From Citrobacter sp. 18056 (lineage in GTDB: Bacteria > Pseudomonadota > Gammaproteobacteria > Enterobacterales > Enterobacteriaceae), in the NCBI GenBank assembly GCA_902706235.1, contig CACSJR010000002.1:360079-424078 (forward strand): a stretch of DNA of 64,000 bases, given 5' to 3'. The number at the start of each line of letters is the position of its first letter. The stretch's first letter is position 1. Below the pieces are notes generated by a model. It did no database searches, had not been told where the DNA came from, and was given only the letters and a program-made list of their open reading frames with translations. Shown piece by piece: positions 51,659 to 64,000 of the stretch. Made by a program: the position numbers and the translations under genes.

Positions 51659-53563
51659 TCACTCTTCCTGAAGCATCTGTTCCAGCTGCTCGTGTGCATC
51701 CAGCCACGCCATTTCGCACTCTTCCAGCCCTGATTTCGCCGTGGCCTGCTGTTGCAGACACTCGGTGAGCTCCGCTTTGCGTGCCTGATCATACAGCCCG
51801 CTGTCGCCGAGTTTTTCTTCTGCCGCCGCAAGTCTGGTATTGAGCTTTTCCATCTCTTTTTCCAGACGGGTAATCTCTTTACGCAGCGGCTGCGTCAGGG
51901 TGCGCAGTTCCGCATCACGACGTTTCTGATCTTTACGTGCCTGAGCGCTGTTGGCGTTGTCTTTTGGCGCGTCATCAGACTGACTTTCCTGCTTTTGAAC
52001 ATCGCTCAGCCACTGCTGATAATCTTCAAGATCGCCATCGAAAGGTTCCACTTTCGCATCGTGAACCAGATACAGATCGTCGGTGGTGGAGCGCAACAGG
52101 TGACGGTCGTGCGAGACCACAACCAGCGCGCCTTCGAATTCAATCAGCGCTTCAGTCAGCGCCTGACGCATGTCGAGATCCAGGTGGTTCGTCGGTTCAT
52201 CGAGCAGCAGCAGGTTCGGGCGCTGCCAGACGACCAGCGCCAGCACCAGACGGGCTTTTTCACCGCCGGAGAAGCGACGCGTTTCTTCGCTGACTTTATC
52301 GCCCTGGAAACCAAAGCCGCCGAGATAATCGCGCAGCTGTTGTTCCAGCACTTGCGGCGCCAGACGCACCAGATGCTGCAGCGGCGATTCGTCGGCGCGT
52401 AAAAATTCCAGCTGATGCTGGGCGAAGTAGCCGAGTTTTATACCCTTCGCCAGACCCATCTCTCCGCTCTGGGCTTCCAGCTCACCGGCCAGAAGTTTAA
52501 TCAGCGTCGATTTACCCGCGCCGTTGCGACCTAAAAGGCCTATGCGTGAGCCGGGTACGAGATTGAGTTTAATCGAATCCAGAATGGTGCGATCGCCATA
52601 GCCCGCGCTGACTTTTTCCATTTTCAGTAATGGATTGGGCAGGCTTTCCGGTTCGCGGAAGCTGAACTGGAACGGGTTATCGACGTGCGCCGGAGCAATC
52701 AGCTCCATGCGTTCCAGCATCTTCACGCGGCTTTGCGCCTGTTTAGCTTTAGACGCTTTCGCTTTAAAGCGGTCAATAAAGCTCTGCAGGTGCGCCACTT
52801 TTTGCTGTTGGCTTTCGTACATAGACTGCTGCTGAGACAGGCGAGTTGCGCGCTGGATCTCAAACGAGGAGTAGTTGCCGGTGTACTCAAACATCGCCTG
52901 TTGTTCGATATGAATGATTTTGCCGACCACCGGGTCGAGGAAATCGCGGTCATGGGAAATCAGGATTAGCGTGCCCTGATAGCTTTTCAGCCATTTTTCC
53001 AGCCAGATTACAGCGTCGAGATCGAGGTGGTTAGTCGGTTCATCGAGCAGGAGCAGATCAGAACGACAAATCAGCGCCTGCGCCAGGTTGAGGCGCATAC
53101 GCCAGCCGCCGGAGAAGGAGCTGGTTGGACGCTCGAGCTGTTCATTGCTGAAGCCCAGACCGTGCAACAGGCTGGAGGCGCGGGCGCGTATAGTCCACGC
53201 ATCAATGGCATCCAGTTTGCCGTGTACGGTGGCGATGGCGTGACCGTCGTTGCGCTCGTTGGCGGCATTCAGTTCGGCTTCAAGTTGCCGATATTCGCGG
53301 TCGCCATCAATCACATAGTCGAGAGCGGGCTGAGGGAGGGCAGGTGTTTCCTGATTCACCCACGCCAGCTGCCAGTTTCCCGGATAGGTGAAACTGCCGC
53401 CATCGGCGCTGATCTCGTTTTTTAGCAGCGACAGCAGCGTGGATTTGCCGCAGCCGTTTTTCCCCACCAGACCAACTTTTTGCCCAGGGTTAATAGTGGC
53501 TGTGGCGTTATCCAACAGGACACGCACGCCGCGACGAATTTGTAACGAGGAGAAAACAATCAT
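51659..53563 (-). CDS. yheS: ABC-F ATPase YheS
   Basis: Ribosome-associated ABC-F protein of 634 residues. Two ABC domains with Walker A GKNGCGKSTLLS (about 32) and GRNGAGKSTLIK (about 345), signatures FSGGW and FSGGEKAR, and Walker B LLLLDEPTNHLDL in both. The inter-domain linker and a C-terminal coiled-coil (from about 545, PLRKEITRLEKEMEKLN) are present. ABC-F factors relieve stalled ribosomes. It is divergent from kefG. Confidence 0.97.
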   Translation of the reverse strand: MIVFSSLQIRRGVRVLLDNATATINPGQKVGLVGKNGCGKSTLLSLLKNEISADGGSFTYPGNWQLAWVNQETPALPQPALDYVIDGDREYRQLEAELNAANERNDGHAIATVHGKLDAIDAWTIRARASSLLHGLGFSNEQLERPTSSFSGGWRMRLNLAQALICRSDLLLLDEPTNHLDLDAVIWLEKWLKSYQGTLILISHDRDFLDPVVGKIIHIEQQAMFEYTGNYSSFEIQRATRLSQQQSMYESQQQKVAHLQSFIDRFKAKASKAKQAQSRVKMLERMELIAPAHVDNPFQFSFREPESLPNPLLKMEKVSAGYGDRTILDSIKLNLVPGSRIGLLGRNGAGKSTLIKLLAGELEAQSGEMGLAKGIKLGYFAQHQLEFLRADESPLQHLVRLAPQVLEQQLRDYLGGFGFQGDKVSEETRRFSGGEKARLVLALVVWQRPNLLLLDEPTNHLDLDMRQALTEALIEFEGALVVVSHDRHLLRSTTDDLYLVHDAKVEPFDGDLEDYQQWLSDVQKQESQSDDAPKDNANSAQARKDQKRRDAELRTLTQPLRKEITRLEKEMEKLNTRLAAAEEKLGDSGLYDQARKAELTECLQQQATAKSGLEECEMAWLDAHEQLEQMLQEE

Positions 53564-53740
53564 AAGGCGCCGTATGTTCAGACTATGTTAAATTGTCATT
53601 ATGATAATGTAGTGTGGTGAACCCAACGCTACATCGGGCGGCAATGGTAGCCCAAAACAACAACGATAGACAAAAGCATTCAGGCGCATCTCGTAACATG
53701 GGGTGCGAAAAGACCTGTCTGCTCATTGACCGGGAGGGGA

Positions 53741-54295
53741 ATGATGTCAGAGACAGCAAAAGTTTTGCTGCTGTATGCCCATCCGGAATCTCAGGACTCG
53801 GTGGCCAACCGGGTTTTGCTTAAGCCGGCTCAACAGCTTGAAAACGTGACCGTACATGATTTGTACGCGCACTACCCTGATTTTTTTATCGACATACCGC
53901 GCGAGCAAAAGCTGCTCCAGGAGCATGACGTTATCGTGTTCCAGCACCCGCTTTATACCTATAGCTGTCCGGCTCTGTTGAAAGAGTGGCTCGATCGCGT
54001 TCTTAGCCGCGGTTTCGCCAGTGGCCCTGGAGGGAATCAACTGGCGGGAAAGTACTGGCGTAGCGTGATAACCACCGGCGAACCGGAAAGTGCGTATCGC
54101 CACGACTCCCTCAATCGCTATTCGATGAGCGACGTTTTGCGTCCTTTTGAGCTGACGGCCGCGATGTGTCGTATGCACTGGATGAATCCGATTATTGTTT
54201 ACTGGGCGCGTCGGCAGCCGCCGGAAGCATTGGCGAGCCATGCCAGAGCTTACGGTGACTGGCTGGCGAATCCTGTCACGCCGGGAGGTCGCTAA
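53741..54295 (+). CDS. kefG: KefG, ancillary protein of the KefB potassium efflux system
   Basis: Flavodoxin-like quinone oxidoreductase family protein of 184 residues that activates KefB. Motifs: [13 protein letters not shown] near the start and the segment [20 protein letters not shown] start at the first of two ATGs at 53741, after GGGAGGGG; an in-frame ATG at 53726 would precede the ribosome site. The stop overlaps kefB by one base (TAATG). Confidence 0.96.
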   Translation: MMSETAKVLLLYAHPESQDSVANRVLLKPAQQLENVTVHDLYAHYPDFFIDIPREQKLLQEHDVIVFQHPLYTYSCPALLKEWLDRVLSRGFASGPGGNQLAGKYWRSVITTGEPESAYRHDSLNRYSMSDVLRPFELTAAMCRMHWMNPIIVYWARRQPPEALASHARAYGDWLANPVTPGGR

Positions 54296-56100
54296 TGGAA
54301 GGAACGGATTTGCTGCTGGCAGGCGTGCTGTTCCTGTTCGCCGCAGTTGCCGCGGTGCCACTGGCCTCACGTTTAGGTATTGGTCCGGTCCTGGGCTATC
54401 TGTTGGCGGGGATCGCCATCGGCCCGTGGGGCTTGGGCTTCATCAGCGATGTGGATGAAATTCTGCACTTCTCCGAACTCGGCGTGGTATTCCTGATGTT
54501 TATCATTGGGCTGGAGCTGAATCCGTCTAAGCTTTGGCAGTTGCGACAATCCATTTTTGGCGTGGGCGCGGCGCAGGTTCTTTTAAGTGCGGCGATCCTC
54601 ACCGGCTTGCTGATGCTGACCAACTTCTCCTGGCAGGCTGCGGTGATCGGCGGGATCGGGCTGGCGATGTCTTCGACGGCGATGGCGTTGCAGCTAATGC
54701 GCGAGAAAGGCATGAACCGCAACGAGGCGGGTCAACTAGGCTTCTCGGTGCTGCTTTTCCAGGACTTAGCGGTGATCCCAGCGTTGGCGCTGGTGCCGCT
54801 GTTGGCGGGGGCTGGTGACGAACATCCGGACTGGATCAAAATCGGCATGAAGGTGCTGGCGTTTGTCGGCGTGTTAATTGGCGGACGCTACTTGCTTCGC
54901 CCGGTGTTCCGCTATATCGCAGGCTCCGGCGTGCGTGAAGTGTTTACCGCGGCTACGCTGCTGCTGGTGCTTGGCTCGGCCCTGTTTATGGATGCCCTGG
55001 GTCTGTCGATGGCGCTCGGTACGTTTCTCGCGGGTGTTCTGTTGGCGGAAAGTGAGTACCGTCACGAGCTGGAAATCGCCATTGAGCCGTTCAAGGGCCT
55101 GCTGCTGGGACTGTTCTTTATCTCCGTCGGCATGGCGTTGAATATTGGGATTTTGTATACCCATATCTTGCTGGTGCTGGTGGGTGTGATTGTGCTGGTG
55201 GCGGTGAAGTCACTGGTGCTTTACGTGCTGGCTCGGATCTACGGCCTGCGCAGTTCCGAGCGCATGCAGTTTGCCGTGGTGCTGAGTCAGGGCGGGGAAT
55301 TTGCCTTTGTGCTGTTCTCTGCTGCGTCGTCGCAGCGGTTGTTCCACCATGACCAGATGGCACTGCTGTTGGTGACGGTGACGATGTCGATGATGACCAC
55401 GCCGCTGCTGATGAAAATCGTCGATAAGGTGCTTTCTCGCCGCATCAATAGTCCGGAAGAAGAAGACGAAACGCCGTGGGTGGAAGATGATAAACCGCAG
55501 GTAATTGTGGTTGGCTTTGGCCGTTTTGGTCAGGTTATTGGCCGTTTGTTGATGGCCAATAAGATGCGTATCACCGTGCTGGAGCGCGACATCAGTGCGG
55601 TTAATCTGATGCGCAAATACGGGTATAAAGTGTATTACGGCGATGCCACTCAGATTGAGCTTCTGCGTTCGGCAGGCGCGGAAGAGGCGGAGTCTATCGT
55701 TATCACCTGTAACGGACCTGAAGACACCATGAAGCTGGTGGAAATTTGCCAGCAGCACTTCCCGCATCTGCATATTTTGGCCCGTGCTCGTGGCCGTGTG
55801 GAAGCGCATGAACTTTTACAGGTGGGCGTGAAACAGTTCTCCCGTGAGACGTTTTCCAGTGCGCTGGAACTGGGGCGCAAAGCGCTTATTACACTCGGGA
55901 TGCATCCGCATCAGGCGCATCGTGCACAGCTTCACTTCCGACGTCTGGACATGCGCATGCTGCGCGAACTGATGCCGGTCCATAGCGATATCCAGCAAAT
56001 TTCCCGTGTGCGGGAAGCCCGGCGCGAGCTGGAAGAGATTTTCCAACGCGAAATGCAGCAGGAACGACGCCAGCTGGATGGCTGGGACGAATTTGAATAG
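54295..56100 (+). CDS. kefB: glutathione-regulated potassium-efflux antiporter KefB
   Basis: K+/H+ antiporter of 601 residues that is opened by glutathione adducts and protects against electrophiles. An N-terminal CPA2 membrane domain (12-13 segments, about 1-380) is followed by a cytoplasmic RCK/TrkA-N domain ([17 protein letters not shown] at about 401). It is translationally coupled to kefG; yheV follows 10 bases later. Confidence 0.97.
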   Translation: MEGTDLLLAGVLFLFAAVAAVPLASRLGIGPVLGYLLAGIAIGPWGLGFISDVDEILHFSELGVVFLMFIIGLELNPSKLWQLRQSIFGVGAAQVLLSAAILTGLLMLTNFSWQAAVIGGIGLAMSSTAMALQLMREKGMNRNEAGQLGFSVLLFQDLAVIPALALVPLLAGAGDEHPDWIKIGMKVLAFVGVLIGGRYLLRPVFRYIAGSGVREVFTAATLLLVLGSALFMDALGLSMALGTFLAGVLLAESEYRHELEIAIEPFKGLLLGLFFISVGMALNIGILYTHILLVLVGVIVLVAVKSLVLYVLARIYGLRSSERMQFAVVLSQGGEFAFVLFSAASSQRLFHHDQMALLLVTVTMSMMTTPLLMKIVDKVLSRRINSPEEEDETPWVEDDKPQVIVVGFGRFGQVIGRLLMANKMRITVLERDISAVNLMRKYGYKVYYGDATQIELLRSAGAEEAESIVITCNGPEDTMKLVEICQQHFPHLHILARARGRVEAHELLQVGVKQFSRETFSSALELGRKALITLGMHPHQAHRAQLHFRRLDMRMLRELMPVHSDIQQISRVREARRELEEIFQREMQQERRQLDGWDEFE

Positions 56101-56110
56101 AAGGTGAAAA

Positions 56111-56311
56111 ATGGCAGTCCGTAAACGTTTTATCGCCGGGGCAAAATGTCCGGCATGTCAGGCGCAGGATTCACTGGCCATCTGGCGCGAGAACAATGTC
56201 GATATTGTTGAATGTGTTAAGTGCGGTCACCAAATGCGAGAGGCGGACAAGCAAGCGCGCGAGCACGTTCGCAAAGACGAACAGGTGATTGGTATTTTTC
56301 ATCCAGAGTAG
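56111..56311 (+). CDS. yheV: zinc-ribbon protein YheV
   Basis: Conserved 66-residue protein, function unknown. Two cysteine pairs, CPAC (about 15-18) and CVKC (about 36-39), form a likely zinc ribbon. A good ribosome site, AGAAGGTG, precedes the start. It ends the kefG-kefB-yheV unit. Confidence 0.93.
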   Translation: MAVRKRFIAGAKCPACQAQDSLAIWRENNVDIVECVKCGHQMREADKQAREHVRKDEQVIGIFHPE

Positions 56312-56405
56312 CGATCTCCGCTGTCTTTTTTTAAGCTAAGGGGTACACGGGTGCAGAATTCCGCTACAATCTGCGCCACTATTCTTCCCATGCTCAGGAG
56401 ATATC

Positions 56406-56993
56406 ATGAAAGTAGCAAAAGACCTGGTGGTTAGCCTGGCCTATCAGGTACGTACAGAAGACGGTGTATTGGTTGATGAGTCTCCGGTAAGTGCGCCGCT
56501 CGACTACCTGCATGGTCACGGTTCCCTGATCTCTGGCCTGGAAAAAGCGCTGGAAGATCACGAAGTAGGCGATAAGTTTGACGTTGAAGTTGGCGCGAAC
56601 GACGCTTACGGTCAGTATGATGAAAACCTGGTACAGCGTGTACCGAAAGACGTCTTCATGGGCGTTGAAGAGCTGCAGGTTGGCATGCGTTTCCTGGCTG
56701 AAACAGACCAGGGCCCGGTTCCGGTTGAAATCACCGAAGTTGAAGACGACCATGTCGTTGTCGACGGTAACCACATGCTGGCTGGCCAGAATCTGAAATT
56801 CCATGTTGAAGTCATTGCGCTGCGTGAAGCAACTGAAGAAGAACTGGCTCATGGCCACGTTCACGGTGCGCACGACCATCACCACGATCACGACCATGAA
56901 GGCGGTTGCTGCGGCGGCCACGGTCACGATCACGGCGACCAGGAACAGGGTAAAGGCGGTTGTGGCGGTAACGGCGGCTGCGGTTGCCACTGA
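56406..56993 (+). CDS. slyD: FKBP-type prolyl isomerase and metallochaperone SlyD
   Basis: Cytoplasmic protein of 195 residues: FKBP domain (1-69 and 130-147) with the IF chaperone insert (about 76-120), then a metal-binding tail rich in His and Cys (from about 148: HGHVHGAHDHHHDHDHE, then GGCCGGHGHDHG). It supplies nickel to hydrogenase maturation and folds proline-limited proteins. It lies 94 bases after yheV; a bidirectional terminator follows. Confidence 0.98.
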   Translation: MKVAKDLVVSLAYQVRTEDGVLVDESPVSAPLDYLHGHGSLISGLEKALEDHEVGDKFDVEVGANDAYGQYDENLVQRVPKDVFMGVEELQVGMRFLAETDQGPVPVEITEVEDDHVVVDGNHMLAGQNLKFHVEVIALREATEEELAHGHVHGAHDHHHDHDHEGGCCGGHGHDHGDQEQGKGGCGGNGGCGCH

Positions 56994-57014
56994 TCATCCA
57001 CTTAGGGTGATAAT

Positions 57015-57044
57015 AAAAAAGCGTGCATGGCACGCTTTTTTTTC
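57015..57044. terminator. bidirectional terminator between slyD and slyX
   Basis: AAAAAAGCGTGC and GCACGCTTTTTTTT pair around an AT loop. This is a classic bidirectional terminator for the convergent genes. Confidence 0.92.
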
Positions 57045-57060
57045 ATCCTGATGTTTTATA

Positions 57061-57279
57061 TCAGTAATGTGGCGGTGGAGTTTCTTCGGTCTGTGACGCC
57101 ATGTGTGACGGTTGGCTGGACTTCAGTTTTTCAACCATAAGGCGCATGTTGTCACGCATTTTGGCCATTTCCATCTCGTGGGAGGTCACCGTCTGGTTGA
57201 GGTCTTCAATGGTGATTTCCTGAAACGCCACTCGGCTCTCAAGCTCTGCCAGACGCGCTTCTAATGTTATCTCGCTCAT
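57061..57279 (-). CDS. slyX: SlyX coiled-coil protein
   Basis: Conserved 72-residue protein, function unknown. A heptad-rich helix ([20 protein letters not shown] and the following 25 residues) predicts a coiled coil; the C-terminus is short, polar and ends PPPHY. It lies between slyD and fkpA, as in E. coli. Confidence 0.93.
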   Translation of the reverse strand: MSEITLEARLAELESRVAFQEITIEDLNQTVTSHEMEMAKMRDNMRLMVEKLKSSQPSHMASQTEETPPPHY

Positions 57280-57355
57280 GATTCACCTCATATGTCATTC
57301 TGCGGCGGATTCTACTGGACTTTTCCTGCACGTGCAGCCACATAACGAGTCTAAC

Positions 57356-57384
57356 GAAACTTATTTACACAAAAATAGTCTTAA
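57356..57384 (+). promoter_or_regulatory. sigma-E-like promoter of fkpA
   Basis: GAAACTT (57356-57362) and GTCTTAA (57378-57384) with 15 bases between resemble the sigma-E consensus GGAACTT-N15-GTCNAA. fkpA belongs to the sigma-E regulon in E. coli. The distance to the start is 110 bases. Confidence 0.55.
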
Positions 57385-57494
57385 AAGATTCGAGATTACA
57401 GAGCGTTCGTATGTAGATTTGTTCGACAACGATTTATAGTACGCTACTCATTTAATAAACCCTGGGGTGAGATGCCCCGGCCCTGGAGAAATGG

Positions 57495-58346
57495 ATGAAA
57501 TCACTGTTTAAAGTAACGCTTCTGGCGACAACGATGGCCGTTGCCCTGAATGCACCGCTGACTTTTGCCGCAGATGCTGCCGCTGCAAAAACAGCTCCAG
57601 CTGCTGACGCCGCTAAAGCCGCACCGGCTGCCCTCAACGCTGCATTCAAAAACGACGACCAGCAATCCGCATATGCACTGGGTGCATCGCTCGGTCGTTA
57701 CATGGAAAATTCTCTGAAAGAACAGGAAAAACTGGGCATCAAACTGGATAAAGCTCAGCTGATCGCGGGTGTTCAGGATGCGTTTGCAGATAAGAGCAAA
57801 CTGTCCGATCAGGAAATCGAGCAGACTCTGCAGACTTTCGAGACTCGCGTAAAAACTGCTGCACAGCAGAAAATGGAAAAAGACGCGACTGATAACGAAG
57901 CGAAAGGTAAAACCTTCCGCGACACCTTCGCTAAAGAAAAAGGCGTGAAAATCTCTTCTACGGGTCTGATGTATAAAGTAGAGAAAGAAGGGACCGGCGA
58001 CGCGCCGAAAGACAGCGACACCGTAGTGGTGAACTACAAAGGTACGCTTATCGACGGTAAAGAGTTTGATAACTCTTACACCCGCGGTGAACCGCTGTCA
58101 TTCCGTCTGGACGGTGTTATCCCTGGCTGGACTGAAGGCCTGAAAAACATCAAGAAAGGCGGCAAGATCAAGCTGGTCATTCCACCGGCACTGGCTTATG
58201 GCAAAACTGGCGTTCCGGGTATTCCGGCTAACTCCACTCTGGTCTTCGATGTTGAGCTGCTTGATATCAAACCAGCACCGAAAGCAGAAGCCGCTCCGGC
58301 TGCTGCCGCAGACGACAAAGCTGCAGCTGACACCAGTAAGAAATAA
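57495..58346 (+). CDS. fkpA: periplasmic FKBP-type prolyl isomerase/chaperone FkpA
   Basis: Periplasmic chaperone of 283 residues (E. coli about 270). The signal peptide ends near LTFA with mature ADAAAAK. An Ala-rich stretch (about 27-55) precedes the dimerising helical domain (60-155) and the C-terminal FKBP domain (YKGTLIDGKEFDNSY; GVIPGWTEGLK; IPANSTLVFDVELL). The Ala-rich stretch and an Ala/Lys-rich tail account for the extra length. Confidence 0.97.
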   Translation: MKSLFKVTLLATTMAVALNAPLTFAADAAAAKTAPAADAAKAAPAALNAAFKNDDQQSAYALGASLGRYMENSLKEQEKLGIKLDKAQLIAGVQDAFADKSKLSDQEIEQTLQTFETRVKTAAQQKMEKDATDNEAKGKTFRDTFAKEKGVKISSTGLMYKVEKEGTGDAPKDSDTVVVNYKGTLIDGKEFDNSYTRGEPLSFRLDGVIPGWTEGLKNIKKGGKIKLVIPPALAYGKTGVPGIPANSTLVFDVELLDIKPAPKAEAAPAAAADDKAAADTSKK

Positions 58347-58353
58347 GCGTTTG

Positions 58354-58386
58354 AAAGCCGCCGTCCGAAAGGGCGGCGGTTTTTTA
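58354..58386 (+). terminator. fkpA terminator
   Basis: GCCGCCGTCC and GGGCGGCGG pair around GAAA, followed by TTTTTTATT. It starts 8 bases after the fkpA stop. Confidence 0.9.
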
Positions 58387-58401
58387 TTGGGCGCAATAAT
58401 G

Positions 58402-58528
<127 letters not shown>

Positions 58529-58641
58529 AAGACTGGAAAGTGCCTGGTGTGCGTATTACTTTAGATGCCTCAATTTTGATGATGATAATGAGCCTGCCCT
58601 GACAACAAACGACAGGCTCCTGAAAAGGAGTGCTTTTTTTC

Positions 58642-59364
58642 ATGTCCAGGTCGCTTTTAACCAACGAAACCAGTGAGCTCGATTTACTGGATCAACGTCC
58701 TTTCGACCAGACCGATTTTGATATTTTGAAATCTTACGAAGCGGTTGTGGACGGGTTAGCGATGCTCATTGGCTCCCATTGCGAAATCGTGCTGCACTCT
58801 TTGCAGGATCTCAAATGTTCCGCCATCCGTATTGCCAACGGTGAACACACCGGCCGTAAAATCGGCTCTCCTATTACTGATTTAGCGCTACGCATGCTTC
58901 ATGACATGACCGGCGCAGACAGTAGCGTATCCAAATGCTATTTCACTCGCGCGAAAAGCGGCGTGCTGATGAAGTCTGTCACGATCGCTATCCGCAATCG
59001 TGAACAGCGTGTGATTGGGCTGCTGTGTATCAACATGAATCTTGATGTCCCGTTCTCGCAAATCATGGGCACCTTTATTCCGCCGGAAATCCCGGAAGTG
59101 AACTCCCAGGTTAACTTTGCTTCCTCCGTGGAAGACCTTGTGACTCAGACGCTGGAATTCACCATCGAAGAGGTCAACGCCGATCGCAACGTTTCTAACA
59201 ATGCCAAAAATCGCCAGATCGTGCTTAACCTCTACGAGAAAGGAATTTTCGATATCAAAGACGCTATCAACCAAGTCGCCGATCGTTTGAATATTTCCAA
59301 ACACACCGTCTATCTCTACATCCGCCAGTTCAAAAGTGGCGATTTCCAGGGGCAAGATAAGTAA
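58642..59364 (+). CDS. yheO: YheO, PAS-like/HTH transcriptional regulator
   Basis: Protein of 240 residues with a YheO-type PAS-like domain (about 25-145) and a C-terminal HTH_22 domain (from about 190, [19 protein letters not shown] then [18 protein letters not shown]). Ligand and targets unknown. I start at [11 protein letters not shown] (58642), as in E. coli; upstream in-frame codons lie in a T-rich run. It overlaps tusD by one base and so may be cotranscribed with tusDCB. Confidence 0.93.
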   Translation: MSRSLLTNETSELDLLDQRPFDQTDFDILKSYEAVVDGLAMLIGSHCEIVLHSLQDLKCSAIRIANGEHTGRKIGSPITDLALRMLHDMTGADSSVSKCYFTRAKSGVLMKSVTIAIRNREQRVIGLLCINMNLDVPFSQIMGTFIPPEIPEVNSQVNFASSVEDLVTQTLEFTIEEVNADRNVSNNAKNRQIVLNLYEKGIFDIKDAINQVADRLNISKHTVYLYIRQFKSGDFQGQDK

Positions 59365-59750
59365 TGCGTTTTGCCCTGATGGTGACGGGCCCAGCCTACG
59401 GCACCCAGCAGTCCAGCAGTGCATGGCAGTTTGCGAACGCAGTGCTGGCTGAAGGGCATGAACTCGTGAGCGTGTTCTTCTATCGTGAAGGGGTTTATAA
59501 CGCCAACCAGCTTACCGCGCCGGCAAATGATGAGTTTGATGTGGTACGGGCCTGGCAGTCTCTGCATGAAAAACATGGTGTGGCGCTGCATATCTGTGTC
59601 GCCGCGGCGTTACGTCGTGGGGTGACCGATGAAAACGAAGCGAAACAGCTCGGTTTGGCTGGTTTCAATCTGCAGCCTGGCTTCACGTTAAGTGGGCTGG
59701 GTGCGCTGGCTGAGGCCTCCCTGACCTGCGATCGAATGGTGCAATTCTGA
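59364..59750 (+). CDS. tusD: sulfurtransferase TusD
   Basis: Subunit of TusBCD (128 residues), which relays persulfide sulfur from TusA to TusE for 2-thiouridine in tRNA wobble bases. The active-site Cys lies in [13 protein letters not shown] (about residue 78). It overlaps yheO and tusC by one base each. Confidence 0.97.
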   Translation: MRFALMVTGPAYGTQQSSSAWQFANAVLAEGHELVSVFFYREGVYNANQLTAPANDEFDVVRAWQSLHEKHGVALHICVAAALRRGVTDENEAKQLGLAGFNLQPGFTLSGLGALAEASLTCDRMVQF

Positions 59751-60106
59751 TGAAACGCGTAGCCTATGTCTTTATGACCGCCCCGCACGGTAGCAGTGCC
59801 GGAAGGGAAGGGCTTGATGCGTTGCTGGCAACTTCGGCGCTAACAGAAGAGATTGGCGTCTTTTTTGTCGGTGACGGTGTGTTCCAGCTTCTCAGTAACC
59901 AACATCCTGCAAACATTCTGGCTCGCGACTACATTCCTACTTTTAAGCTGATGGCGCTCTATGACATCGAAAACTGCTGGCTATGCGCCGCTTCGCTGCG
60001 CGAGCGTGGTTTGAGTGAATCTTCTTTTATTATTGAGTCAGAAATTCTGGAGCCTGTTTTGCTCCGTCAGCGGCTCGATGATTACGATGTGATTTTGCGA
60101 TTCTGA
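59750..60106 (+). CDS. tusC: TusC sulfur relay subunit
   Basis: DsrF-like subunit of 118 residues of the TusBCD heterohexamer. It starts [21 protein letters not shown], as in E. coli. It has no required catalytic Cys and is structural. It overlaps tusD by one base. Confidence 0.96.
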   Translation: MKRVAYVFMTAPHGSSAGREGLDALLATSALTEEIGVFFVGDGVFQLLSNQHPANILARDYIPTFKLMALYDIENCWLCAASLRERGLSESSFIIESEILEPVLLRQRLDDYDVILRF

Positions 60107-60113
60107 GGTAACG

Positions 60114-60401
60114 ATGCTGCATACCCTTAGCCACTCTCCCTGGCAACATGATATCAGCGCCCAGCTTCGTTTAGTCAGCCCGGGCGATGACCTGCTGCTA
60201 CTGTCAGACGGCGTCATTGCTGCCCTGGACGGTTGCCGCTTCCTTGATATTCTCCGCGCCGCCCCCATATCTCTGTATGCGTTAGATGAGGACATTGAGG
60301 CCCGCGGCCTCGCTGGTCAAATTTCGAGCGCTGTCGTCAGGGTTAGCTATAATGACTTCGTCAGACTCACGATCCAGCATCCGGGACAACTCACCTGGTA
60401 A
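60114..60401 (+). CDS. tusB: TusB sulfur relay subunit
   Basis: DsrH-like subunit of 95 residues of TusBCD. It starts MLHTLSHSPWQHDISA and shows LLLLSDGVIAAL. It lies 7 bases after tusC and 122 bases before rpsL. Confidence 0.95.
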   Translation: MLHTLSHSPWQHDISAQLRLVSPGDDLLLLSDGVIAALDGCRFLDILRAAPISLYALDEDIEARGLAGQISSAVVRVSYNDFVRLTIQHPGQLTW

Positions 60402-60421
60402 CAGAGATCGTTGTATATTTC

Positions 60422-60450
60422 TTGACACCTTTTCGGCGTGGCCCTAAAAT
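60422..60450 (+). promoter_or_regulatory. str operon promoter
   Basis: TTGACA (60422-60427) and TAAAAT (60445-60450) are 17 bases apart, a near-perfect sigma-70 promoter. A small palindrome CCTCATAT/ATATGAGG (60458-60474) lies just downstream in the leader. It precedes rpsL by about 75 bases. Confidence 0.9.
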
Positions 60451-60472
60451 TTCGCGTCCTCATATTATATGA

Positions 60473-60898
<426 letters not shown>

Positions 60899-60978
60899 TG
60901 GATTCCGTTAAGTAAGGCCAAACGTTTTATATTAATGTCAAAACTAAACTCTTTGAGTTTTGGACAATCCTGAATTAA

Positions 60979-61464
<486 letters not shown>

Positions 61465-61549
61465 TCCCTTCGGAGTGTTAGTCCCCAGGCGAGCGCTTCA
61501 GATAAGTTGCTCGCTTTGGGTTACTTAATCAGAACGTCTAAAGAAATAA

Positions 61550-63676
<2,127 letters not shown>

Positions 63677-63716
63677 GCCGCAAGGTTAAAACTAATGTCC
63701 CGTGCTCTCTCCTTGA

Positions 63717-64000
<284 letters not shown>

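Overview
This window is enterobacterial chromosome of the Escherichia/Salmonella/Enterobacter type. Nearly every gene can be matched by protein sequence and order to the E. coli segment that runs from malP to tufA, and the window carries typical enterobacterial dispersed repeats: one complete ERIC element, one ERIC-related element, one ERIC fragment and REP/BIME palindromes. No tRNA, rRNA, prophage, insertion sequence or CRISPR array was seen. Recalled gene content differs from E. coli K-12 (no gntT, rpnA, yhgE, nirC or frl/yhfS-Z block; a codA-type gene beside nirB), which points to the Enterobacter/Lelliottia/Leclercia/Citrobacter side of the family. The species cannot be fixed by reading alone.

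Layout: (1) 1-6.5 kb: malP (5' truncated by the window edge) and malQ for maltodextrin use, the Fe-S carrier gene nfuA with gntX behind an IscR-type operator, bioH, and a small DUF1471 periplasmic protein. (2) 6.5-12.6 kb: feoABC ferrous iron uptake with FNR and Fur-like sites, tex, greB. (3) 12.8-24.7 kb: ompR-envZ, pckA, hslO-hslR-yrfG, igaA, nudE, mrcA. (4) 24.8-34.9 kb: hofMNOPQ (type IV pilus/DNA-uptake-like apparatus), then aroK-aroB-damX-dam-rpe-gph-trpS. (5) 35-42.4 kb: the lipoprotein gene yhfL, cysG, nirD, nirB, a cytosine deaminase and tsgA. (6) 42.7-48.6 kb: ppiA, a wrecked yhfG-fic module, pabA, argD, yhfK, crp. (7) 48.9-58.3 kb: yhfA, prkB, yheU, yheT, yheS, kefG-kefB-yheV, slyD, slyX, fkpA. 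(8) 58.6-64 kb: yheO, tusDCB and the str operon rpsL-rpsG-fusA-tufA (3' truncated by the window edge).

Functional themes include anaerobic and iron physiology (feo, nirBD-cysG, nfuA), envelope quality control (ompR-envZ, igaA, mrcA, damX, ppiA, fkpA), aromatic amino acid and arginine supply, global carbon control (crp, with CRP-like sites before pckA, ppiA and crp) and translation. Readable regulatory sites include an IscR type-1 operator, FNR boxes before feoA and nirB, a perfect NarL/NarP 7-2-7 site, a perfect CpxR box before ppiA, paired ARG boxes before argD, a sigma-E-like promoter before fkpA and the str promoter.

No wholly new multi-gene system was found. The most unusual item is at 43377-43976: the antitoxin gene yhfG and the toxin gene fic appear collapsed by an in-frame deletion into one reading frame, which is then broken by an amber codon. 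Other points of interest are the loss of nirC with a hairpin at the junction, the tsgA terminator lying inside the end of codA, the ERIC-type insert between aroK and aroB, and a possible 21-residue hydrophobic peptide gene.
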